NCBI GenBank assembly: GCA_029555025.1
Contig: JAKPTZ010000017.1
Coordinates: 62,001 to 126,000 of the forward strand
Reading direction: 5' to 3'
Length of the DNA: 64,000 nt
Source: Deltaproteobacteria bacterium
GTDB lineage: Bacteria > Myxococcota_A > UBA9042 > DTJE01
Part shown: in pieces, positions 35,587 to 42,984 of the stretch
How positions within the stretch are numbered: the stretch's first letter is position 1
Layout: each line of letters opens with the position of its first letter
Program-made: the position numbers and the translations under genes
The notes under the pieces: model-generated
What the model saw: the letters and a program-made list of their open reading frames with translations, nothing else
Told to the model about the DNA's origin: nothing
Database searches by the model: none

Positions 35587-36160
35587 CAAGCGCCGGCAGA
35601 TTGACCGCATCAACGATTACGTGCATCGCGACAGGCGCGACAAGCGATCCGGTCATCATGTAAAGGCCCCCGGCCGCCAGCCCGCCAGCCAGGGCGAACA
35701 ACCCCCACAGAACCAGCCCGCGCCTGAACAGGCCGTGAACGGCGGCAAACAGGACGGAAGTCACGCCAAAAGCCCACCACCTGCCAACCATCGATTCCAC
35801 GAGGGACCAGAGTGCGCCACGGAAGACAAGCTCCTCGGAAACACCTGCCATCACGGCCAGGACAAGCGCGCCGGCGGGCGAAAGTTCCTTTGTGGCGGAA
35901 GCAAGGACGGATGCCATTCGCCGGCCCGAGGCGGAAAAAAATACCAGAAGCCATGAAGCAATGATCAGAATTGCGGCAACCGCCGCGCCGGCAAGAACGG
36001 ACACGGCCCAGGATCGGGCATCGGCGGGAAACGCCGCAAAGCCGAAAATCCGGGGAAAAGCCCGGGCGGCGGCGGCCGATAGAATGCCCGCGACGGCATA
36101 AAAGACCAGCCCCGCGACGAGCAGCCGCCAACGACCCGGCCTGTTCCCGGATTCACCCAT
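35543..36160 (-). CDS. CPBP-family intramembrane metalloprotease (CAAX-like)
   Basis: About 205 residues from ATG 36160. It has at least six membrane helices and the CPBP/Abi motifs: EELVFRGAL (EExxxR), AAVHGLFR (HxxxR) and HVIVDAVN (HxxxN). The Glu and His residues form the metal site of this intramembrane protease family. In bacteria the family includes CAAX-type processing and bacteriocin-immunity proteins; its substrate is unknown. It overlaps the murU-like gene by eight bases and the convergent lnt by 44 bases. Confidence 0.82.
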   Translation of the reverse strand: MGESGNRPGRWRLLVAGLVFYAVAGILSAAAARAFPRIFGFAAFPADARSWAVSVLAGAAVAAILIIASWLLVFFSASGRRMASVLASATKELSPAGALVLAVMAGVSEELVFRGALWSLVESMVGRWWAFGVTSVLFAAVHGLFRRGLVLWGLFALAGGLAAGGLYMMTGSLVAPVAMHVIVDAVNLPALVMRGGAGRRQAQES

Positions 36161-37169
36161 TGTTCTTAACCGGCCCATCGGGAAGGGCAATACCAGAGAA
36201 CTTGCCGGATACCACCGCACCTGCCATCACAACGGCATTGCCGACATCCGAACCCGGCATTATCCGGCCGCTGCAAGTGACGTTCGGGCCGATCGTCGCG
36301 CCGGTTCCAACCCATGCGCCATCGGAAACGAAGGCCGGACCGTGAAACACAACGTCCGAATCGATCCGGGCCCGACCGGATACGAATACCGACGGGCCAA
36401 TTTCGGGAGGCACGGGGAATCCCCTTCGGGAAAGCAGCATCGGGGCCGCCGGTATTGCCCTTGAACACAGATCGAGATAGCTGCCGATTGTCCCGATGTC
36501 GCAATACCACGTGTCGTCGAATTCAACGGAGGCAGGCCTTATTCCAAGCCTCAAGGCCGGGATCAATCCGTCACCGACCAGGCACGGACTGAAAGAGTCG
36601 TCGCCGCGCCTGGCAACGGTGTCACGGAGAATCTCCAGAATCTGCGGGCCAACGACTGAAACGCCACCATAAACGACCTTCCTGCCGCCGCCGGGCGCCG
36701 GCAGTCCACGAAGGGCCGACACGGAACCGTCGGGCGCCAGTTCAACCCTTCGTTCCGACGGGTCAAGGCGCGAGCCGTCCAGCACCCCAAGCACCGTCCG
36801 GGCCGATGCCCCGACAAGCCGCCCGATGTCCCAGTCGCTGAAGATGTCGCCGTTGTGGACAAGAACGCCATCCGAATCGCCAATCAAGTCAAGGGCCCTG
36901 ACCAGCGCACCTCCGGTTCCGAGAACCCTTTCCTCGTGCGAATAGGTGATCCCGACACCCAGCCGCGAACCGTCCCCGAGCACGCCGACCACGGATTCGG
37001 GAATATGGTGAAGGTTGACAACCAGCTCGGTCACGCCGGCATTTCGCAACCCGGCAACCACCCACTCGACAAGCGGCATTCCAAGCACTGGAAATGCCGG
37101 CTTCGCGATTCGGGCGGAATAGGGGAGCAGCCTTGTGCCGAGCCCGGCCGCCAGTATGAACCCCTTCAT
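36153..37169 (-). CDS. Nucleotidyltransferase of MurU type (sugar-1-phosphate)
   Basis: 338 residues. The N-terminal signature is ILAAGLGTRLLPYSARIAKPAFPVLG, as in sugar-nucleotide pyrophosphorylases, with VLVHNGDIFSDWD carrying the metal-binding Asp. The C-terminal 90 residues form a partial left-handed beta helix with IGPSVFVSGRARIDSDV-type turns, longer than the usual MurU. It directly follows an AmgK-like kinase gene (two bases between), the pair that in Pseudomonas salvages cell-wall MurNAc. I therefore infer MurNAc 1-phosphate uridylylation. Mannose 1-phosphate guanylylation is the alternative. Confidence 0.78.
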   Translation of the reverse strand: MKGFILAAGLGTRLLPYSARIAKPAFPVLGMPLVEWVVAGLRNAGVTELVVNLHHIPESVVGVLGDGSRLGVGITYSHEERVLGTGGALVRALDLIGDSDGVLVHNGDIFSDWDIGRLVGASARTVLGVLDGSRLDPSERRVELAPDGSVSALRGLPAPGGGRKVVYGGVSVVGPQILEILRDTVARRGDDSFSPCLVGDGLIPALRLGIRPASVEFDDTWYCDIGTIGSYLDLCSRAIPAAPMLLSRRGFPVPPEIGPSVFVSGRARIDSDVVFHGPAFVSDGAWVGTGATIGPNVTCSGRIMPGSDVGNAVVMAGAVVSGKFSGIALPDGPVKNNG

Positions 37170-37171
37170 CT

Positions 37172-38212
37172 TCAGAAATGCTCCGGAAGGTACCTTTTCA
37201 GAACCGCCCTGGCCTGAGCGTACTCGGGAAGATGATCGAACGCCTCGGCCACGTACGCAAGCGACTGCGGTATGTTTGGAAGGAACTTGGGATTTCCCTT
37301 GACCCGGTCTATGAACACGAACCGCCCCGCATCCTTCAACTTGCGCTGCAAGGCCTGCAGGTGGAAAAGGCGCCGGATTTCTTTAATATCGGGAATCCAT
37401 GGCATCAACGGCCTGCCGACCTCGTGATAATACGAAAGAAAATCGTCAACTTCCGAAGGACTGAATTTCACGTAGGAATCACGGAGCAGGGCCACCAGGT
37501 CATAAATAAAGGGGCCGACAAGCGCGTCCTGAAAATCGATGACCCTCATCCGGCCATCCTTGATCATCAGATTTCGACTCTGGTAATCCCGATGCACGAA
37601 CCCCTGGCGCATCGCCGTCAACCTGGATGTTACATCCTGGAAGAACGCCTTCAATAACGCCGAGTCGGCCGCATCCGGCTCTCGCCCGCACATCTCGACC
37701 AATCCCCACTCGCGGAAGTGATCGAATTCCCACATCAGCAGATCGGCATCGAACGACCGCTTGAAGGCAACATTCGAAGGGTCGGGATTGAGAAAGGCCC
37801 AGTACTGCATGTCAACAAGCACGTCGATGGCCCATCGGTACAGGTCACGACGGTTTCCGCCCGCCGCAAGAGCCCGTTCGAGCGTGACGTCGCCAAGATC
37901 CTCGAGCACCAGGAAACCGGCATCAAGGTCTGTAACCAGGATTTCCGGAACCGCGACATTGCCCCGCGAAAGATAATCGGCCACGTCACAGAAAGGAAGT
38001 CGCCTTGAAGCCCCCCCCGACGGCCCTTCCTCGCTTGAAAAGGGCTCGGCGGCAAGCTTCATGACCATGAACCGGCCGGGGCCGGAAAGCCTGAAATATG
38101 ACCTGTTTGAAGCGTCGCCGGGAAGCCTCGTCACTTCCCAGCCGACGGGAACGGTTCCGCCTGAAAAATCCCGAAATGCACGCGCCGCATCTTCACCGGA
38201 TCCCGACATCAT
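37172..38212 (-). CDS. Anomeric sugar kinase of AmgK type (APH fold)
   Basis: About 346 residues if translation begins at ATG 38212 (371 from the longest frame at 38287; no start has a clear Shine-Dalgarno). It has the aminoglycoside-phosphotransferase fold: LPGDASNRSYFRL near the start, LVLEDLGDVTLE, then the catalytic HRDYQSRNLMI and VIDFQDALVGPFIYDLVALL. AmgK phosphorylates the anomeric position of MurNAc or GlcNAc during peptidoglycan recycling. The partner nucleotidyltransferase lies just downstream. I see no antibiotic resistance context, so a cell-wall recycling role is more likely than aminoglycoside modification. Confidence 0.8.
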   Translation of the reverse strand: MMSGSGEDAARAFRDFSGGTVPVGWEVTRLPGDASNRSYFRLSGPGRFMVMKLAAEPFSSEEGPSGGASRRLPFCDVADYLSRGNVAVPEILVTDLDAGFLVLEDLGDVTLERALAAGGNRRDLYRWAIDVLVDMQYWAFLNPDPSNVAFKRSFDADLLMWEFDHFREWGLVEMCGREPDAADSALLKAFFQDVTSRLTAMRQGFVHRDYQSRNLMIKDGRMRVIDFQDALVGPFIYDLVALLRDSYVKFSPSEVDDFLSYYHEVGRPLMPWIPDIKEIRRLFHLQALQRKLKDAGRFVFIDRVKGNPKFLPNIPQSLAYVAEAFDHLPEYAQARAVLKRYLPEHF

Positions 38213-38341
38213 CCAAACCCCGAAAGATTCACGCAGAGCATAACGCATTCGGGCCGCGACCGGAAAACGCATGGCGCCCGGGGACACGAAGCTGTGCCTG
38301 CAATGAAGTGTTACGTCAGGCTGTCGGGGGTAATATCAGCG

Positions 38342-41300
38342 TCAGTTAAAAAGGCCGGCGTCGGCGATCGCCTGTTCCATGATGGCGATGCGGTCTTCAA
38401 GATCACGGATGGTTTCCGCCTGACGATTGATCTTGTCGTCAAGGTACTTGCTGGCAACCAGCAGGAAACCGACCGAGTCGTTGGCGTACCATCCATCACC
38501 GCCGTTGGTGATGATTTCCGGCATTTCGTCGAGAATCAGACCGATGTGCGGGACGTTACGGATGAACATCTTATCGGTGCTCTCGTTGGCCTCGGCCGCG
38601 GCGACTTCGTGATTGTAGAGGAAGGTTGCCGGCTTAATCTGCTGCAGCGCCTTGCCGATGGAATCCATGTCGCGCTTGTTCAGATAACGGATGTCCTTCT
38701 TCAGCTCACGATTCGACGTCCAGACGCTGTTGATCGAGTACATGAACGCGAAGCGCTTTCCGGACATGCCGACCGCGCCCTGGCCGTCGGTATGCGGAAT
38801 GATGCTCGTATTTCCGTACATGCGGATACCGGTGCCCCAGTCGCCGTTACCGACGACGAACAGGCCGTTCGTTCCATCGATGCGCAGACCCTGATGGACA
38901 CGCAGGTAATACGTCGAGATGTACTGGGAGTAGATCTCGTAGGCGTTGGAAGTGTTACCGGCGTCCATGACGCAGGTCGGGCTGACGCTGTCAACCATCG
39001 ACGGCGCCTTGAAGGTGCCGACGACTTCGGTCGTGCCGCCGCTCTGATCCCAGTTCAGCAGCAGGCGCTTGTCGGTGGAACCGGAGTTGATCACCAGGTA
39101 TCCGCCGTTGGTCCGGAAGGACGGGATGCCGGCCGAAACGTTGCCGTTAAGGCTGAAGACCATCCTGTCGTTTCCGGCAAAGCGCATCAGAACGAAAGCC
39201 GACCCGTTCGGTGCCGGGCTGATGTAAAGGTTCGTGCCGGAGGATGCGAACTGGCCGTAACCGTTGGGCGGGTCACCCTGCCAGGAACCGGTGGTTCTGA
39301 AGCTGTTGCCGTAATGAACATTGAAGTAAGACGCGCTGCTGGGATCCAGGTAGTATCCCGTCGCACCGTCGTTCCACTGGGTATCGAAAGCGTACGTTGT
39401 TCCGTTGATGTAGTTGGTCGTCGTGCCGGTCGCGGGAAGCTGAACGGTGTTCGTTTCCAGGGTCGCGATCTTGCTGTGGGAAGCGGGATCGACCACATAC
39501 GCGCCGGAATCTTCATCAACCAGGGACTTTGCCTTCAACGTTCCGTGGATCGTCATGATGTTCGATCCGCAGGTCGTTCCATAGACATCGATAAGACCGC
39601 AGGCGTTCTTGGCGATGTAAAGGGTCTCGCCGTTGGCCGCGTCGATGCTGCTGGTGTAAAGCGACATCGTCCCGCCGCCGTTCGTCTTCAAACCATAGTA
39701 GTTATTGGTTCGAAGCTGGAAGTTGGACGCGTTGATAGTGTTCATCACAGAGGTCGCCTGGGGATCCGCGTACCAGTTCGGCGAACCGGTGACATCGACG
39801 AACTTCTGGGCCCAGACTTCACCCGCGGTCACCTTGCCGGTGGTCGTGAGCTGGAGGGCCGGGTTCAGGTCAGCGCCGGTGATGGTGCCGTCATAAATGT
39901 CGTTGGTCGTGACCGTTCCGTCGGCAATATCCGTGGTGTCAACGCAGCCGGTGCAGGAAAGCGCGCCGTCCATCTGGACGGAGCCGGCGTGATACGCGTT
40001 GCCGTTCGCGAACAGGCGGTGCCTGGCGCCGGTGTAGGCGCCGGTGCCTTCGATTTCGAAGTACGAACCGGAACCGGCCGCGGCCTGGCCGAGGGAAAGC
40101 CTGATCTGGGCATTGCCGTCGCCGCCGGTCGAAACTTCCTGCAGGCGGGCCGGATACGAACCGGGATTGTCGCTGCCGTCGAGGAAGTCGATGTACTTGC
40201 CGTCGCCGAGGGTCAGGTGATCAATGCCCTGCTCGAAGTACTGATCTCCGTGGTTGTGATCCTTCTGGGCAACCTGGGTCCAGTCGGGCGTGATCGAACC
40301 GGATGAAATCGCGATGCCGGAGCCGATTTTCACGACGCCGAGGTCGGTCGTGGTCGCGGTGGTGATCTTCGAGCCCGTGATCGGGCCGGTGATGTCGGCA
40401 TTGACAATCGTGCCGTCGCTGATGTCGCCGCTGTCAACGCAGCCGACGCACAGCAGGTCGTTGGCCGGGCCACCCTTGGTGGCGGAAGCGGCCCAGTTGA
40501 AATCGACTTCGTTGGTGCTGACGCAGGCGCTGCCGCAGGCAAGGCCGGTCGCGTCGCCACCCCGGGAGGTCGAATTCGCGTAATTGAAGTTGACTTCGGT
40601 TGATGCGATGCAGTTCGTGCAGGCCACGTCCGATGCCGGACCGCCCTCGCTGGTCGAGCCAGCGTAGTTGAACTGCACTTCACCGGAGCCGACGCAGTCG
40701 GTGCAGGCCAGATCGACGGCAGCGCCGCCCTTCGTGGCGCCGGCCGCGTACTGGAACGATACTTCGCCGGCCTCGACGCAGCCGCCGGGAATCGCAAGGC
40801 AGTCCAGGTTTGCCGACGGGCCGCCCTTCGTGGTGCCAAGCGCGTAATTGAAACCGGCTTCAAGGTCGGAAACGCACGGCCCCGAGCAGTTCAGATCCGC
40901 GGCAGGCCCGCCCTTCGACGTACCGAGCGCGTAGTTCACGCCGAGCTGGGTGTCGCCGACCGCGCCGGTGCCGATCTTTACCGTTGTCACGGCGCCGGTG
41001 GCCAGGTCGTTCGTCGTTACCTGTCCGTCCTCGATGTTACCGGTCTTGACCGAATTCGCGCCCAGCTTCGAATTGCTGATCGCGCCATCGGCGATGTTGC
41101 CGTTCTGAACCTGGCCGGCGCCGATGTTATTGGTCGTGATGGATCCGGCGGCGATGTCGCCGGGTGCCCCGCCCGAAACGCAGCCGTTGCAGTTCACGTC
41201 GGTGGCGGGACCGCCACGCGTCGTACTGCCCGCGTACGGGAACGATACTTCATTGTCGCCGATGCAGCCGACGCAGTTCACGTCGGTCGCGGCGCCAAGA

Positions 41301-41695
41301 AGTTCGTCCGCCTGTTCCGCGTGTTCGGCCTGGATGGCGAACCCGACGGATGTCAGCGGGATGCGGGCCAGTTCGGCGTCACTGCCGACCTGGATGCCCA
41401 GATAGGCGGCCGTCCTGTTGACGAATGCCGTTGCCGGGCAGGTGACCGACGTGTTGAACACGCCGCCGGTCACGGAGATGCTGGTGATGTTCTGACACAG
41501 AACAGCACCGCCTCCGATCGCATCGTAAATCGTGAACTTGACCGAATACGTTCCGGTTACAACTTCACCGCCCACGTTTCTCAAGACACCCTGGATATTG
41601 ATGCCGTGAGGAACGGCATCAAGGGCCAGCGCGCCTGGGACGTACAGTCCGGCAAAAAGCACGGCTGCAGCCACGTACTTGAGAAGCGACTTCAT
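38342..41695 (-). CDS. Large exported protein with collagen-like/tail-fibre repeats and S74 chaperone domain
   Basis: 1117 residues from ATG 41695, which has a perfect GGAGGTGA Shine-Dalgarno; upstream frame is noise. A signal peptide (AAAVLFAGLYVPGALA) is followed by an N-terminal beta domain (GINIQGVLRNVGG), then tandem Cys-containing repeats such as GGPAxDLxCxxCVxxxEVxFNYA (about residues 130-430), long tail-fibre-like regions, and at the C-terminus an intramolecular chaperone of peptidase S74: SNRELKKDIRYL from about residue 994, with the Ser and Lys that cut the chaperone off after trimer assembly, and a coiled-coil tail. Such chaperones help trimeric beta-helical fibres fold. It is most likely a surface trimer. 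Confidence 0.85.
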   Translation of the reverse strand: MKSLLKYVAAAVLFAGLYVPGALALDAVPHGINIQGVLRNVGGEVVTGTYSVKFTIYDAIGGGAVLCQNITSISVTGGVFNTSVTCPATAFVNRTAAYLGIQVGSDAELARIPLTSVGFAIQAEHAEQADELLGAATDVNCVGCIGDNEVSFPYAGSTTRGGPATDVNCNGCVSGGAPGDIAAGSITTNNIGAGQVQNGNIADGAISNSKLGANSVKTGNIEDGQVTTNDLATGAVTTVKIGTGAVGDTQLGVNYALGTSKGGPAADLNCSGPCVSDLEAGFNYALGTTKGGPSANLDCLAIPGGCVEAGEVSFQYAAGATKGGAAVDLACTDCVGSGEVQFNYAGSTSEGGPASDVACTNCIASTEVNFNYANSTSRGGDATGLACGSACVSTNEVDFNWAASATKGGPANDLLCVGCVDSGDISDGTIVNADITGPITGSKITTATTTDLGVVKIGSGIAISSGSITPDWTQVAQKDHNHGDQYFEQGIDHLTLGDGKYIDFLDGSDNPGSYPARLQEVSTGGDGNAQIRLSLGQAAAGSGSYFEIEGTGAYTGARHRLFANGNAYHAGSVQMDGALSCTGCVDTTDIADGTVTTNDIYDGTITGADLNPALQLTTTGKVTAGEVWAQKFVDVTGSPNWYADPQATSVMNTINASNFQLRTNNYYGLKTNGGGTMSLYTSSIDAANGETLYIAKNACGLIDVYGTTCGSNIMTIHGTLKAKSLVDEDSGAYVVDPASHSKIATLETNTVQLPATGTTTNYINGTTYAFDTQWNDGATGYYLDPSSASYFNVHYGNSFRTTGSWQGDPPNGYGQFASSGTNLYISPAPNGSAFVLMRFAGNDRMVFSLNGNVSAGIPSFRTNGGYLVINSGSTDKRLLLNWDQSGGTTEVVGTFKAPSMVDSVSPTCVMDAGNTSNAYEIYSQYISTYYLRVHQGLRIDGTNGLFVVGNGDWGTGIRMYGNTSIIPHTDGQGAVGMSGKRFAFMYSINSVWTSNRELKKDIRYLNKRDMDSIGKALQQIKPATFLYNHEVAAAEANESTDKMFIRNVPHIGLILDEMPEIITNGGDGWYANDSVGFLLVASKYLDDKINRQAETIRDLEDRIAIMEQAIADAGLFN
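40420..41310 (-). repeat. Tandem Cys-containing repeats in the S74 surface protein
   Basis: Consecutive units of about 28-32 residues share a conserved core of GG(P/A)A, DLxC or DVxC, xxC(V/I), EVxFNYAxSTxKGG. At least six are recognisable, with paired Cys in each, so disulphides between neighbouring strands or chains are likely. The DNA repeats are diverged, so the array is older than the one at 12421-12978. Confidence 0.7.
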
Positions 41696-42087
41696 CTGGG
41701 TCACCTCCAGTCCTGAAACTTCATTGTCATCAACGTACCACCGTCGGCATGCCAGCCGGCAGCAACCCCCGGGAGACCATTTTTCGCCAATTATCGCCAC
41801 GTGGTATGCATTATTTTCATAACAACGCACGCCACATCCACGTCCTGAAAAACCAAAAAACCGAGATTTCAAGGCTTTACAGGGCGCGGGACGACTCAAG
41901 CGAAAGTCGACCCCACACCGAGTTCATATTTTAGCACTCTTCGTGCCATGCTGCACCAGATCTTTTTTATTTCGCACGGATTTGCCAAAACGTTTCTACA
42001 GGTCGGCCCGTCCAACCGGATTTGACATCATTTGACATAAGGGGGCCGTCAAATCTATCCTCGCGACAGGCTTTCGGGGAGGTGCCC
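41696..42087. promoter_or_regulatory. Divergent intergenic region with direct-repeat promoter
   Basis: 392 bases with no gene of its own. On the plus side, TTTGACATCA (42021-42030) is repeated as TTTGACATAA (42031-42040); the second TTGACA (42032-42037) with an 18-base gap and TATCCT (42056-42061) is a likely promoter for the next lipoprotein gene. On the minus side I see no strong promoter for the S74 protein, only AT-rich stretches near 41780-41870. An 8-bp palindrome CCACGTGG lies at 41797-41804. Confidence 0.5.
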
Positions 42088-42984
42088 ATGCGCCGATTTC
42101 TTCAGGTTGCGGCGGGAAACACGGGGACGTTGGCCATGATTGCCGCGTTGGCGGCCCTGAGTATAGGGTGCGGCGGGGATCGCCGGCCGGAAAAGACGCC
42201 ACCGGCCCAGGCCGGCGAAGGCCCTGCGGAAAAGGCTCCCGCCCCGGACGACGACGCGAAGCCCGACAGCAGGCAGAACAAGGCAGGCCCCAGGGTATCG
42301 GCAAAAGCGGATCAGAAGGCGGATAAGCCGACGGCCACGGATTCTCAGGCGGTTCCCGGCCCGGCAGACATGGCGGCGAAGCCGGAAATCCGCGTCGAGC
42401 AGCCGCAAGCGGCCAGGAATCCCGGACAGGTTCAGGCCGCGGAACCAGTTTCCGCGACAACCGCCCCGGCCGCACAGACTGCCGCCGCTGGTCAGGCGCC
42501 CGCGCCGGGAGCCTCGAACCCGGCCGATTCCCCCCAGCCCGTGCCGAAGCCTGATCCCTCCAGGCCGCCACTGCCAGATCCAAGACTTCTGCTGACGATG
42601 ACCGACGTGGCGGCAATCGCCCCTGCCAGGGCCAGATTCCAGCGCGCCCCGCTTGCCGGTGCTCCGCGGACGGAAGACTCCGACGCGATCCTTTACCGGC
42701 CCGAAAAGGGAAACGGCTTCGGATTCTCGCTTCAGATATTCCGCAGCCGAAACGCGCTGGAAACCAGGAAGCGCTTCGATTCGCTCCTGGCGTCATATCC
42801 TTCGGCCCAGGAAATCGCTTCCGTATCCGGGAAGACTTTCTTTTCCTACTGGGGCGACACGATTCACATCGGGTTCGTCCAGCCCTCGCGCAACCTGACA
42901 GCCATCGTATCCTGCGGCAGGGATTTCTGTGACAGCGACAAGTTGATGGAACTATCGACGAAAATCGCCGAACGCCTGCGCTAG
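42088..42984 (+). CDS. Lipoprotein with Ala/Pro-rich linker, unknown function
   Basis: 298 residues from ATG 42088 (Shine-Dalgarno GGGGAGGT, five bases away). The lipobox LSIGC puts the mature N-terminus at a lipidated Cys. A long Ala/Pro/Lys-rich linker (about 28-170) can span the periplasm or cell wall. A folded C-terminal domain of about 125 residues follows (ILYRPEKGNGFGFSLQIF, FFSYWGDTIHIGFVQPS) with two Cys near the end (VSCGRDFCDS). I recognise no family. Its stop overlaps the end of the convergent recD2 gene by four bases. Confidence 0.7.
   Translation: MRRFLQVAAGNTGTLAMIAALAALSIGCGGDRRPEKTPPAQAGEGPAEKAPAPDDDAKPDSRQNKAGPRVSAKADQKADKPTATDSQAVPGPADMAAKPEIRVEQPQAARNPGQVQAAEPVSATTAPAAQTAAAGQAPAPGASNPADSPQPVPKPDPSRPPLPDPRLLLTMTDVAAIAPARARFQRAPLAGAPRTEDSDAILYRPEKGNGFGFSLQIFRSRNALETRKRFDSLLASYPSAQEIASVSGKTFFSYWGDTIHIGFVQPSRNLTAIVSCGRDFCDSDKLMELSTKIAERLR

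Noticed and set aside
37172-38212. Aminoglycoside resistance gene
   Set aside because: The fold matches aminoglycoside phosphotransferases, but the gene is paired with a MurU-like nucleotidyltransferase, which fits sugar recycling better.
38294-40306. A 670-codon plus-strand frame opposite the S74 protein
   Set aside because: It has no recognisable domains and no good start, while the minus strand has a signal peptide and known domains.
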